This document shows positions 1 to 7,902 of a DNA stretch of 35,544 nt, piece after piece. The notes below the pieces were generated by a model. That model was not told where the DNA came from, made no database searches, and saw only the letters and a list, made by a program, of their open reading frames with translations. The stretch's first letter is position 1. The number at the start of each line of letters is the position of its first letter. Made by a program: the position numbers and the translations under genes. Origin of the DNA: Candidatus Zixiibacteriota bacterium (GTDB lineage Bacteria > Desulfobacterota > Binatia > UBA9968); assembly GCA_035574315.1 (NCBI GenBank), contig DATLYW010000044.1:1-35544 (forward strand), in the 5' to 3' direction.

Positions 1-271
1 GCCGCCGATTAAACGCCGCCGTATAGCTGATATTAAAATGCCTCATGAATTGGGGAAGATTCGCCCTGGGAGTCTGCACGATCAGATGAAAGTGGTTCGG
101 CATCAGCACGTAGGCATGAACCCCAACGCCGTAAATCTCACTCGACGCCTTGAGCTTACCGACAAAAGTGGCTCGATCGGTGTCGTCACGAAAGATCGGT
201 CTTCTTTCGTTACCCCGGCAGGTCACATGATAGTACGCATCCGCAAACAGGATCCGTAAGGGCCGGGCCAT
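1..271 (-). CDS. REP-associated tyrosine transposase (Y1/HUH family), 3' end cut by window edge
   Basis: The minus strand reads openly from an ATG at 269-271 to the window edge (90 codons). The product begins MARPLRILFADAYYHVTCRG and later has VLMPNHFHLIVQTP. The HFH triad is the metal-binding HUH motif of Y1 single-strand transposases, and YYHVTCRGNER is the usual opening of the RAYT/IS200-like family. The catalytic tyrosine would lie beyond the left edge, so activity cannot be judged. These enzymes move or process short palindromic elements as single-stranded DNA. The typical RAYT leader with GGTCAGATCTTTACTATTGACAT lies directly upstream. The neighbouring phosphatase gene loses its 5' end at this element, which suggests the element inserted there. 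Confidence 0.88.
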   Translation of the reverse strand, partial: MARPLRILFADAYYHVTCRGNERRPIFRDDTDRATFVGKLKASSEIYGVGVHAYVLMPNHFHLIVQTPRANLPQFMRHFNISYTAAFNRR

Positions 272-295
272 AGGCCCCGACCTCTATCCTGAAAC

Positions 296-337
296 GGACC
301 ATAATGTCAATAGTAAAGATCTGACCCCATCCCCTCC
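296..337 (-). repeat. Terminal/leader sequence of the RAYT element
   Basis: Read on the minus strand this stretch is ATGGGGTCAGATCTTTACT followed by ATTGACATTATGG. Many RAYT/IS200-like transposase genes are preceded by a GGGGTCAGATCTTxAC-type sequence, which usually marks the element's outer boundary. It also contains a possible promoter (TTGACA-like). The boundary is taken from sequence resemblance; no target duplication is expected for Y1 elements. Confidence 0.45.
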
Positions 338-341
338 TTTA

Positions 342-683
342 CAAGTCCGCCAAGCTCTGATCGCGTTGCCACCGCCGCCGCAAATGATATGGCGCAACCC
401 CGGAATACCGTAGCTGCTCGTCACCTATGAGACCGGGAATGATTTTTTCTTCTCTGGTCACACCGCGATCGCTGTCTATGGAGCGACCGAGCTCTGGCGC
501 CGCGGACACCCGTGGCTTAAGGTCGCGTCTGTCTTGATCGCCGCAATTGAGATTTCGACGGTCCTCGTTCTTCGGGCGCACTACACCATGGACGTGTTGA
601 CTGCGGTTCTTGCCGCACTATGGGTTTCCTCCATTGCAGTCACGCTCGCGCCCGGCTGTGACCGGCTCCTCGCGCGCGCTTAC
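342..683 (+). pseudogene. PAP2-like phosphatase (sphingomyelin-synthase-like), truncated with an in-frame stop
   Basis: The frame starting at 342 reads QVRQALIALPPPPQMIWRN, then NPGIP, a TAG at 411-413, and continues LLVTYETGNDFFFSGHTA and later LRAHYTMDV. FFSGHTA and HYTMDV carry the His/His-Asp pattern of the PAP2_C branch of membrane phosphatases. The family normally has an uninterrupted proline-rich segment where the stop sits. The N-terminal membrane segments are missing because the RAYT element lies immediately upstream. Downstream the frame does not stop where the family ends but runs on antisense through the transporter gene. Three defects (lost start, internal stop, lost terminal stop) indicate a dead gene. 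A sequencing error could explain the TAG but not the missing N-terminus. Confidence 0.75.
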
Positions 684-776
684 GCGACGGCCCGAAGCGG
701 TCCGACCCGGAGGCTAGCATGGCCGCAAAGTGGGTCTATTTCAGTTCCCGACCGGGCCGACGCGACGAATACCATT

Positions 777-1973
777 TCACTCGCCGAGTCTCGCAAGGCC
801 CTTTTCGGTCAGGTAAGCAACCAGGGTGCCCGCGAGAAGTCCGATGACGTACCCGTAGGGCAAGCCGACCGCTGCCAGCCCCACCATCAGCACGATCATG
901 AAGTTCTGTTTAGAGCCGGTCATGTCGCCAACCAGCTTGATCAACGTCAGCCCTTCGAAGAAAAGGACGATGCCAAGGATTGGCTTCGGGAATATCTGAA
1001 TGACCTGCTCGAAGCCGGTGCCGAAAACGAGCCCCAGGATCAGGTAGAGAGCCCCTTCGATAATCACCGAGCCTCCGGTTCGCGCGCCGAAGGCGTAATG
1101 TCCGGCCATTCCCCCCGAGCCGTGGCAGGTCGGATATCCGCTGAGAAAAGGGTTGACGAGATTCATGAGAGAGTAGGTCCAGCTGATCTTGCGGATGGTG
1201 ACGGGATAGCCGGGAAACAGGTCCTCGATCACCTGCCGGGTGGCGAGGATCGAGTTCCCGAGCGACAGGGCAAGCTGGGGCAGGGCCAGGAGTAGCCAGC
1301 CGGCGAGAATCGCGTCCACGGTCGGGACGTGAAGCGCCGGCAAATGAAAGCCGATGCTTCTTTGAATGTCGAAGGAATCCACTTTGAAGGCGAAGGCGTA
1401 GAGAATGCCGAGCCCGATGAGGATCAGCGCAGGCGGATATCTCCGATTACCCAGGAGAAACAGCGTGATCGTAAAACCCAAGACGGCCAGCCCCAGGCCG
1501 ATGGCGCCGTCGGCCTGCACGTAGTCCTTCAAGGCCAGCAATGACAGTTGCAGCCCCAGGCCGAACTGGATACCGCGTATGACGTTCTTGGGGACGATCC
1601 GCGCCAGCCAGTCGATGAGACCCGTCGCGCTCAAGACCAGCATCGTAATTCCTATCGCCAGCCCTCCGCCGTAGAGAATATCGGGGCTGACCTTCTGGCC
1701 GATCACGATCACCGCCATGGCTTTGAGCGGCTGGACCGGCATCGGCAGTCGATAGATCAGCCCGCTCAAGATCTGCATCAAGCCGAACATGATGAGCACG
1801 CTCGGAGCATCGAGCCCGCTGGCGAGGATGACGCCGACGATCAGCGGGAGGTCCGTGCCGATGTCGCCAAAGGCGCCGGAGAATTCGTTGCGGTCGAAGC
1901 GAATGCCAAACGAGGAAGAGCCGTTGGGGACAGCCGAACGATTCGGGAGACTGATCTGTACGCGAGTTGACAT
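777..1973 (-). CDS. MOT1-type sulfate/molybdate transporter
   Basis: A 398-aa multi-membrane-segment protein of the MFS_MOT1 (putative sulfate/molybdate transporter) family, related to SulP permeases but without a STAS domain. Supporting motifs are FGDIGTDLPLIVG near residue 40, PVQPLKAMAVIVIG near 80, LPQLALSLGNSILA in the middle and PTCHGSGGMAGHYAFGA near 285. These are the conserved signature segments of plant and bacterial MOT1 proteins. About ten hydrophobic stretches are visible. The likely role is oxyanion uptake across the inner membrane; sulfate cannot be separated from molybdate by sequence. The first ~25 residues are not conserved and no strong ribosome site precedes the ATG, so the true start may lie inside. 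Molybdate uptake would suit the formate dehydrogenase 27 kb away, though proximity is not evidence of function. Confidence 0.9.
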   Translation of the reverse strand: MSTRVQISLPNRSAVPNGSSSFGIRFDRNEFSGAFGDIGTDLPLIVGVILASGLDAPSVLIMFGLMQILSGLIYRLPMPVQPLKAMAVIVIGQKVSPDILYGGGLAIGITMLVLSATGLIDWLARIVPKNVIRGIQFGLGLQLSLLALKDYVQADGAIGLGLAVLGFTITLFLLGNRRYPPALILIGLGILYAFAFKVDSFDIQRSIGFHLPALHVPTVDAILAGWLLLALPQLALSLGNSILATRQVIEDLFPGYPVTIRKISWTYSLMNLVNPFLSGYPTCHGSGGMAGHYAFGARTGGSVIIEGALYLILGLVFGTGFEQVIQIFPKPILGIVLFFEGLTLIKLVGDMTGSKQNFMIVLMVGLAAVGLPYGYVIGLLAGTLVAYLTEKGLARLGE

Positions 1974-2082
1974 GGGCTAGTTTGTCAGTACCTGTTGCAT
2001 TTCGACTCGTACGCCCTGTGGGCCGGCTCATCCCATTCCTGTGCTTCTCGGTGCCGAGATCCGATCCGTTTGATGATACTAG

Positions 2083-2349
2083 CCGCCTTTTCCGGAGGCA
2101 ACGGCGTGGTTTTGCAGTCCGTCCTGCGGAGAGAATCGCGCCAGTCTGCCGGCGAACGTCTCTTACCTCGTGAAGCTCCTGGCGGACCCGGAGGAAATCA
2201 TACGGTACCGGTCCGTCGCGGCCTTGAGCGGCTTTCGCGACCCACGGGCGCGAAGGGCCCTCGAGACCGTCGCGCACGATGACGCGTCGAGAAGGGTAAG
2301 AAAGAGAGCCAGGGAGGCGCTCCGCAGGATTCGGCCGGCCCTGACATAA
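2083..2349 (+). pseudogene. HEAT-repeat protein C-terminal remnant
   Basis: One frame, open from 2083 to a TAA at 2347-2349, encodes VSYLVKLLADPEEIIRYRSV, then AALSGFRDPRARRALETVA and RVRKRAREALRRIRPALT. The DPxARxALExVA and VRxxAxEALxxI spacing is that of HEAT repeats, as found at the C-terminus of some M1-family aminopeptidases and PBS-lyase-like proteins. No ATG exists in the open part, two TGA codons and a TAG close the frame upstream (2071-2082), and the only plausible start is a GTG at 2170. I read it as the surviving 3' end of a larger gene. A short expressed protein from 2170 is less likely. It lies in the same decayed interval as the phosphatase remnant. Confidence 0.5.
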
Positions 2350-2373
2350 CTCGGACTGTATCGGGACATTTGC

Positions 2374-2402
2374 TTGACTCCCGCTCCTCGCTGGACTATG
2401 AG
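2374..2402 (+). promoter_or_regulatory. Candidate sigma-70-type promoter for the ABC importer
   Basis: TTGACT at 2374-2379, a 17-base spacer, then TATGAG at 2397-2402. Transcription would start near 2409 and leave a leader of about 130 bases before the permease gene. I recognise no riboswitch in that leader. Confidence 0.4.
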
Positions 2403-2540
2403 TCGCAACAGAATATGAATTTCCCGGATAATCCACCGCTGCTTATCGGTCATCGTCCGGCTTAATCCTCGGCGCCGCAAGCTTCCGGGTTTGGCCGTCA
2501 TCGATAGGCAGGCGACGGCTGTTGCGGCCCGGAGGTGATG

Positions 2541-4265
2541 ATGCGGCGATTTCGATTCAGTCCAGCCCTGCCCGAGACTCCGCCGTTTACACTCGGCGAC
2601 GGGGTCATTCTGCTGGGCATCGCCAGCATCCTGTACGCCGGTCTGCGCATGGCATTCAACGTTCCCGCGGTCGTTGCCGGTCCGGAGATTTCACTTTCTC
2701 CGTCGGCGCTGCCCTGGTACGCCTTGCTCTCGGTCGGGCGCATGACCGCGGCATACTTCCTCTCGCTGTTTTTCAGTCTGTTCTACGGCTACGTTGCCGC
2801 CCGCAACCGCGTCGCGCGAACGGTGCTCATGCCGTTGCTGGACGTCTTCCAGAGCGTGCCGATTCTTTCTTTCCTGCCGGTGGTTCTACTGAGCCTCAGC
2901 GCCGTCTTGCCGCAGGAGCTCGCGGCTGAACTGGCGGCCATCGTGCTCATCTTCACGTCGCAGGTATGGAACATGACCTTCAGCTTTTACCAGTCCATGA
3001 CGACGATTCCGGCTGAAATGCGGGAAGCCGCCGCTGTTTTCCGCCTCGATCCCTGGTTGCGCTTCAAAACCGTTGAGCTCCCTTTCGCGGCGATCGGCCT
3101 GCTATGGAACAGCATGATGAGCTGGTCCGGCGGTTGGTTCTTTCTCATGGCCGCCGAGATCTTCAATGTCGGGAGCCGCGATTTTCGCCTGCCGGGGCTC
3201 GGGTCGTATTTGCAGACCGCAGCTCACGAAGGCGATCCGCACGCTGTTTTCCTGGGCGTGGCTGCGCTCGTCACGGTGATCATCCTGCTCGACCAGCTCG
3301 TCTGGCGCCCGCTTATTGCATGGACCGATCGCTTCAAGGTGGAAATGACCGAAGACGACGAACCGCCCAGGTCGTGGTTTCTCGATCTGGTTTCACGCGC
3401 CTGGCTCGTAGAGAGGTTCCGCACGCGCGTCTGGCGGCCCTTCAGTGAATGGGTGGACGGAAAATTCCAGCGTCGGGCGAGCGGCGTTGTCGCCCCACCC
3501 GAACCGCCATCGGGATCAGCGCTTCCCCGCTCCGCGATCGCGATCCTGACCGCTTTCGGGCTTGTCCTTGCTTACGGAAGTTACCGCGCGGCGATGCTGT
3601 TGTCTGCGCTCCCTGCGCCGGCGTGGACGGAACTGGGAAAAGGCATGGTCGCCACCTTTCTTCGGGTGAGCATCGCGCTGGCGATCACCCTGCTCTGGAC
3701 CGTTCCGGCGGGGGTGCTCATCGGGACCAACCGCCGGCTCGCCGCGCTTCTCCAACCGATCGTACAGGTTATCGCCTCCATTCCGGCTACGGCGCTCTTC
3801 CCCGTAGTCCTGCTGGCCCTGTTAGAGGCGCCGGGCGGTTTGAACATCGCCGCCGTGCTCCTCATGTTGATGGGGACGCAGTGGTATCTTCTGTTCAACG
3901 TTATTGCCGGAGCTACGGCCATTCCCCAAGACCTGCTGTACACCACGGATCTCCTCCGCCTTTCATCGCTCGACCGCTGGCGCACCCTGATCCTGCCGGC
4001 GCTCTTTCCGTACATCATCACGGGGGCGATCACCGCGAGCGGCGGCGCGTGGAACGCCAGCATTGTGGCGGAGCACGTGGAATTCGGCGGTCGAACCCAC
4101 GCTACAGCCGGCGTGGGAGCGTTGATCGCCCGGGCCACCGCCAGCGGCGATTACCCGCTTTTGCTGGCGGCGACGTTGACGCTGGTCGCGACGGTCGTTT
4201 TGATCAACCGGACGTTCTGGCGCCGTCTCTATCGAGTCGCCGAAGAACGCTATCGCATGGATTGA
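2541..4265 (+). CDS. ABC transporter permease with two fused membrane domains
   Basis: About 574 aa and containing two tandem BPD_transp_1-type permease domains, roughly residues 1-250 and 320-574, joined by a charged linker. Each half carries an EAA-like loop for ATPase docking: PAEMREAAAVFRLDPWLRFK in the first half and PQDLLYTTDLLRLSSLDRWR in the second. The arrangement matches the 'anion transport system, duplicated permease' group related to the nitrate/sulfonate/taurine importers. It would form the whole membrane channel of an importer. GTG 2535, ATG 2538 and ATG 2541 are consecutive; GGAGG at 2531-2535 favours 2541. The ATPase gene follows after 21 bases. No periplasmic binding protein is encoded nearby, so the substrate is unknown. 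Confidence 0.88.
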   Translation: MRRFRFSPALPETPPFTLGDGVILLGIASILYAGLRMAFNVPAVVAGPEISLSPSALPWYALLSVGRMTAAYFLSLFFSLFYGYVAARNRVARTVLMPLLDVFQSVPILSFLPVVLLSLSAVLPQELAAELAAIVLIFTSQVWNMTFSFYQSMTTIPAEMREAAAVFRLDPWLRFKTVELPFAAIGLLWNSMMSWSGGWFFLMAAEIFNVGSRDFRLPGLGSYLQTAAHEGDPHAVFLGVAALVTVIILLDQLVWRPLIAWTDRFKVEMTEDDEPPRSWFLDLVSRAWLVERFRTRVWRPFSEWVDGKFQRRASGVVAPPEPPSGSALPRSAIAILTAFGLVLAYGSYRAAMLLSALPAPAWTELGKGMVATFLRVSIALAITLLWTVPAGVLIGTNRRLAALLQPIVQVIASIPATALFPVVLLALLEAPGGLNIAAVLLMLMGTQWYLLFNVIAGATAIPQDLLYTTDLLRLSSLDRWRTLILPALFPYIITGAITASGGAWNASIVAEHVEFGGRTHATAGVGALIARATASGDYPLLLAATLTLVATVVLINRTFWRRLYRVAEERYRMD

Positions 4266-4286
4266 TCCGCATCGAGGGTATTCCAC

Positions 4287-6284
4287 ATGATCACCGGAAC
4301 GACGGCCCGTGAGGCCGAGAATTTGCTGGAGCTCCAAAGCATTACCAAGGCCTACCGGCTGGAGGCAAGGGAGTTCGTCGCCATCCAGAACATAGACCTC
4401 TACGTCAAGCCGGGCGAATTCGTCTGCTTGCTGGGCCCGTCCGGATGCGGGAAATCGACGTTGCTCAGAATCATTGCGGGGCTGAGCGCTGCCACCTCCG
4501 GTGTGGTCTGCTATCACGGCCGTCCTCTCGAAGGCGTGAATCCATACACGACGATCGTCTTCCAGACATTCGCCCTTTATCCCTGGCTCACGGTGCTGGA
4601 GAACGTGGAAATCGCGCTGAAGGCACGGGGCGTACCTCCGGCCGAGCGCAGGCAGCGTGCCCTGAAGCTCATCGATACCGTCGGTCTGGACGGCTTTGAG
4701 TCGGCCTATCCGCGCGAGCTTTCCGGCGGCATGCGGCAGAAAGTCGGGTTCGCCCGAGCGATGGCCGTCGAGCCGGAATTGTTGTGTCTGGACGAACCCT
4801 TTTCCGCGCTGGACGTGCTTTCCGCAGAGGCTCTGCGGGGCGAGCTGATGGAATTGTGGCTGAAGAAGAGGATCCCCACCAAGGCCATCCTGATGGTCAC
4901 GCACAACATCGAAGAAGCCGTACTGATGGCCGACCGCATCGTGATCATGGGCAAGGACCCGGGTCACATCGTCACCGAGATTCCGATCACCCTCCGCCAG
5001 CCGCGGCGGCGCAAGGATACCGCGTTCCAGGCGCTGGTCGACAAGGTGTACGCCGCCGTTGCCGGCCCGTCCAGGCCGAAGGACGAAGCGCTCGGCACCC
5101 GGCCCGGACAGCCCGGGGTGACCCGACCCTTGCCCAATGCCCAGCTTAGCGCCCTGACAGGGTTGCTCGAGAAGCTCGTGGACGAAGGAGGCCGGGTAGA
5201 CCTCTTCCGGATAAGCGAGGACCTGGTCCTCGAACTCGACGATCTCCTGCCCATCGTGGAGTCCGGAGACCTCCTGGGCTTCATTTCCGTGCGCGAAGGC
5301 GATCTCCTGCTCACGCCGCTCGGGCGCGCCTACGCCGACGCCACGATCCTGGGCCGCAAGGCGATCATCGCGGGCCGGGTCCTGCGCTTGCCGACCATCG
5401 CGTGGATCTACGAAACCCTCCAGCAAGACGACGATCGGCGGGTGGCTTGGGAGTACTTCCACGACCAGCTGCAAGCCGACTTCGGCGAGAGGGCTGAAAA
5501 ACAGCTGGACATCGCCATCAGCTGGGGCCGGCATGCCGAGCTGTTCGCCTACGACGACGCTGCGGGAGAGCTGTATCTGGAAAGCGATGACGGAGAAGCG
5601 GCCAAGAAGAGCATTGCCGTGGGGGAGCTGTACGAGGCCTGGCCCGTGCTTTCCCTGCGGGAACGGGTCGACGGCTTCTTGTTGCTGCAGCAGGAGGACG
5701 CCGAAAACTTTTTTCTGCATCTGAGCGCCAGGGATAAGGCGGAATTGATCCTGGCTCTGCCCGTCGGAGAACGAAGATTGTGGACGCGGCTCCTCGGCCC
5801 CGAGGAAGCTCTGGATGTCGTCCAGGAAATCCCCGAGCACGAACGCGCGGGGTTTTTGTCTTTGCTCGACGACAAAACCCGCAGGGAAGTCAAGGGACTC
5901 ATGGATTACGTCGAGGAACAGGCCCGAGGGTCGATAAACCCGCGCTACGCCCGCTTGCGGCCTGACATGAGCGTGGACGAAGCGGTCAGCTTTCTCCGCA
6001 GGGACGCTCGGGATCGGGCGGAGACTGTCTATTACGCTTATGTGACCGATCCCGAAGAGCGCCTGCTGGGAACGGTCAGCTTCAGAGACTTGCTGGTAGC
6101 CCCCGGCGACAAAAAAGTCCAGGATGTCATGCGCACCGATGTGATCTCGGCGCCAGAGCACTTGGATCGAAAGGCGCTGAGCGACCTTTTCGCCCGGTAT
6201 AACCTCCGGATGATCCCCGTCGTCGATTCCGAAAGGCGCATCAAGAAAGTGGTGACAAGGGACGACCTGGGCGACCTTGCATAG
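4287..6284 (+). CDS. ABC importer ATPase fused to AAA-associated, MgtE-N-like and CBS domains
   Basis: 665 aa with four parts. Residues 10-260 are a nitrate/taurine-type ABC ATPase: Walker A GPSGCGKST at 50-58, FQTFALYPW Q-loop at 92-100, signature LSGGM at 145-149, Walker B LLCLDEP at 165-171, switch His206. Residues ~285-435 match the AAA-associated C-terminal domain found on 'anion transport' ATPases. Residues ~455-545 resemble the MgtE N domain (helical EEALDVVQEIPEHERAGF, then LLDDKTRREVKGLMDY). Residues ~555-665 are a CBS pair close to that of MgtE (VYYAYVTD, LLGTVSFRDLL, VQDVMRTDVI, IPVVDSERRI). In MgtE channels the N and CBS domains sense cytosolic Mg2+ and close the pore. Here the same module sits on an ABC ATPase and presumably gates uptake by Mg2+ or a nucleotide. 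It pairs with the fused permease upstream. Confidence 0.92.
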   Translation: MITGTTAREAENLLELQSITKAYRLEAREFVAIQNIDLYVKPGEFVCLLGPSGCGKSTLLRIIAGLSAATSGVVCYHGRPLEGVNPYTTIVFQTFALYPWLTVLENVEIALKARGVPPAERRQRALKLIDTVGLDGFESAYPRELSGGMRQKVGFARAMAVEPELLCLDEPFSALDVLSAEALRGELMELWLKKRIPTKAILMVTHNIEEAVLMADRIVIMGKDPGHIVTEIPITLRQPRRRKDTAFQALVDKVYAAVAGPSRPKDEALGTRPGQPGVTRPLPNAQLSALTGLLEKLVDEGGRVDLFRISEDLVLELDDLLPIVESGDLLGFISVREGDLLLTPLGRAYADATILGRKAIIAGRVLRLPTIAWIYETLQQDDDRRVAWEYFHDQLQADFGERAEKQLDIAISWGRHAELFAYDDAAGELYLESDDGEAAKKSIAVGELYEAWPVLSLRERVDGFLLLQQEDAENFFLHLSARDKAELILALPVGERRLWTRLLGPEEALDVVQEIPEHERAGFLSLLDDKTRREVKGLMDYVEEQARGSINPRYARLRPDMSVDEAVSFLRRDARDRAETVYYAYVTDPEERLLGTVSFRDLLVAPGDKKVQDVMRTDVISAPEHLDRKALSDLFARYNLRMIPVVDSERRIKKVVTRDDLGDLA

Positions 6285-6419
6285 GCGGAGCCCGGCCCGG
6301 AGGTTGCTCGAGGATTCAACTGGCGGCAGCCGCCCATCGGAAGCGAGCCGAAATCTCGAGAGCGCGGCGCGGCACGTGAAGCTCCCTCGGCCTGCGGACA
6401 ATCCCGCACTCGCTCAACA

Positions 6420-6448
6420 TTGACAGGGAGACACGATTCATCTACGAT
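6420..6448 (+). promoter_or_regulatory. Sigma-70-type promoter of the fluoride-responsive operon
   Basis: TTGACA at 6420-6425, exactly 17 bases, then TACGAT at 6443-6448. The predicted start near 6455 lies five bases before the riboswitch aptamer, as expected for a riboswitch leader. Confidence 0.65.
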
Positions 6449-6459
6449 GAGGACTAGCA

Positions 6460-6513
6460 GGCGATGGGGTTCGCCGATTGAACCGTCCGCCTCGGCGGGC
6501 TGATAACCCCTAC
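6460..6513 (+). ncRNA. Fluoride (crcB-type) riboswitch aptamer
   Basis: The stretch opens GGCGATGGGGTTCGCC (6460-6475), continues through a short GC hairpin (CCGCCTCGGCGGG near 6487-6499) and closes CTGATAACCCCTAC (6500-6513). This is the known fluoride-aptamer layout: GGNGATGG at the 5' end, a GC stem, and CTGAT-x-CCTAC at the 3' end. The pseudoknot is visible: GGGGTT at 6466-6471 can pair with AACCCC at 6505-6510. The same AACCCC is the 5' arm of the terminator, so fluoride binding would prevent termination and switch the operon on. Enolase, a fluoride-sensitive enzyme and a known member of this regulon in other bacteria, follows directly. Confidence 0.95.
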
Positions 6514-6545
6514 TCGAGTTCCTCTTCGGGTAGGGGTTTTTTGTT
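6505..6545 (+). terminator. Riboswitch-controlled intrinsic terminator
   Basis: AACCCCTAC (6505-6513) pairs perfectly with GTAGGGGTT (6530-6538). The stem extends inward by about four pairs (TCGA/TTCGG) and is followed by a T run (6537-6542). Its 5' arm overlaps the 3' strand of the fluoride-aptamer pseudoknot, so aptamer and terminator are mutually exclusive. Confidence 0.92.
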
Positions 6546-6594
6546 TGTCCATGATCACCGTCGCGAAACCGCAGGAGAAAGGATCCGCACTCCG

Positions 6595-7884
6595 ATGACG
6601 GCAAAGATCACGAAGGTTCTGGCACGAGAGGTTCTGGATTCCAGAGGACTGCCCACTGTCCAGGCGGACGTGATTCTCGATAACGGCCTTATCGGGCGGG
6701 CGACGGCACCGGCCGGCGCCTCCATGGGCAGGCGCGAGGCCTCTGAACTCCGGGACGGCGATGGGAAGCGGTACCTGGGAAAGGGCGTGTTACAGGCCGT
6801 CCGCGGCGTCCGTAACGAGATCGCCCCCGCTCTCGTTGGTCGGGATCCGACCCAACAGTCAAAAATCGATCGACTTCTCCTTGACCTCGACGGCACCGCC
6901 AACAAAGGCCGACTCGGCGCCAATGCCATCGTGGCGGTTTCGATGGCCGTGGCCCGGGCCGGCGCCCTGGCTTCCGGCATTCCGCTCTATCGGTACTTGG
7001 GCGGCAAGAAGGCGAATCTTCTGCCGGTACCGCAGGTGAACGTCATCAACGGCGGCAGGCACGCCGAGAACAGTCTCGATATGCAGGAGTTCATGATCGT
7101 TCCGCGGGGAGCGCCCTCGTTCTCCGAGGCGCTGCGAATGGCGAGCGAGACGTTTCAGCATCTCAAGCGCATCCTGAAGCGAAAGGGTCACTCCGTCGGT
7201 CTGGGCGACGAAGGCGGCTTTGCCCCCGACCTCCGCTCGGGGGAAGAGGCCATGGCCGTGATCGTGGAAGCGATCGAACAGGCGGGATACCGGCCGGGCG
7301 ACGACATCGCGCTGGCTCTGGACCCCGCCGCGAGCGAATTCCACAAAAACGGCGGCTACGAGTTCAAGAAATCCGGCGGCGGCAAAAAGACCTCGCACGA
7401 GATGGTATCCCTCTATTCGGCGTGGGTCGACGAATTTCCTCTTGTCTCCATCGAGGACGGCCTCGCCGAAGACGACTGGAGCGGATGGAAGACGCTGACG
7501 GGCGCGATCGGGGCCGAGGTGCAGCTGGTCGGCGACGACATTTTCGTCACCGATCCGGGGCTGATCCGCCGGGGAATCGACGAGAAGGTCGCCAATGCCG
7601 TCCTGATCAAGGTGAATCAAATCGGAACCGTGAGCGAAACTTTGAAAGCCGTCGAGACGGCCCGCGAGGGGGGTTACGCCGTCGTCATCTCCCATCGTTC
7701 CGGGGAAACCGAGGACACGTTTATCGCCGACCTCGCGGTCGCGGTCGAGGCCGGGCAGATCAAGACCGGCTCGCTGTGCCGTTCCGAACGAATTGCAAAA
7801 TACAACCGGCTTTTGGAGATCGAAGAAGATCTGGGGGCGAACGCGCGGTTTCTCGATCCCTTCGCCAAAACCTCCGGTCCCTGA
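6595..7884 (+). CDS. eno: Enolase (phosphopyruvate hydratase), fluoride-riboswitch controlled
   Basis: 429 aa, normal enolase length. It interconverts 2-phosphoglycerate and phosphoenolpyruvate in the cytoplasm. Catalytic and metal residues appear intact: His156 (GGRHAEN), Glu206 (GDEGGFAP), Asp243, Glu287 (SIEDGL), Asp314 (GDDIFVT), Lys339 (KVNQIGT), His367 ([10 protein letters not shown]) and Lys390 ([10 protein letters not shown]). The mobile active-site loop reads PAGASMG instead of the usual PSGASTG; the metal-ligand serine (Ser43) is kept. The ATG at 6595 follows AAAGGA at 6578-6583. Fluoride with phosphate and Mg2+ inhibits enolase, so induction by fluoride would replace lost activity. 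It may be a second, stress-specific enolase. A housekeeping copy elsewhere cannot be checked here. Confidence 0.97.
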   Translation: MTAKITKVLAREVLDSRGLPTVQADVILDNGLIGRATAPAGASMGRREASELRDGDGKRYLGKGVLQAVRGVRNEIAPALVGRDPTQQSKIDRLLLDLDGTANKGRLGANAIVAVSMAVARAGALASGIPLYRYLGGKKANLLPVPQVNVINGGRHAENSLDMQEFMIVPRGAPSFSEALRMASETFQHLKRILKRKGHSVGLGDEGGFAPDLRSGEEAMAVIVEAIEQAGYRPGDDIALALDPAASEFHKNGGYEFKKSGGGKKTSHEMVSLYSAWVDEFPLVSIEDGLAEDDWSGWKTLTGAIGAEVQLVGDDIFVTDPGLIRRGIDEKVANAVLIKVNQIGTVSETLKAVETAREGGYAVVISHRSGETEDTFIADLAVAVEAGQIKTGSLCRSERIAKYNRLLEIEEDLGANARFLDPFAKTSGP

Positions 7885-7902
7885 AACGCCCCCTTGCCGG
7901 CC

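Noticed and set aside
38..259. Plus-strand 73-codon ORF at the left edge
   Set aside because: It is antisense of the RAYT transposase, whose HUH motif is clear on the minus strand.
6319..6335. GGCGGCAGCCGCC hairpin after the ABC ATPase gene
   Set aside because: It has a 5-bp stem and no T run; too weak to call a terminator.
3963..6401. Minus-strand open frame of 812 codons opposite the ABC ATPase
   Set aside because: It is antisense of the clearly conserved permease end and ATPase; its translation shows no recognisable domain.
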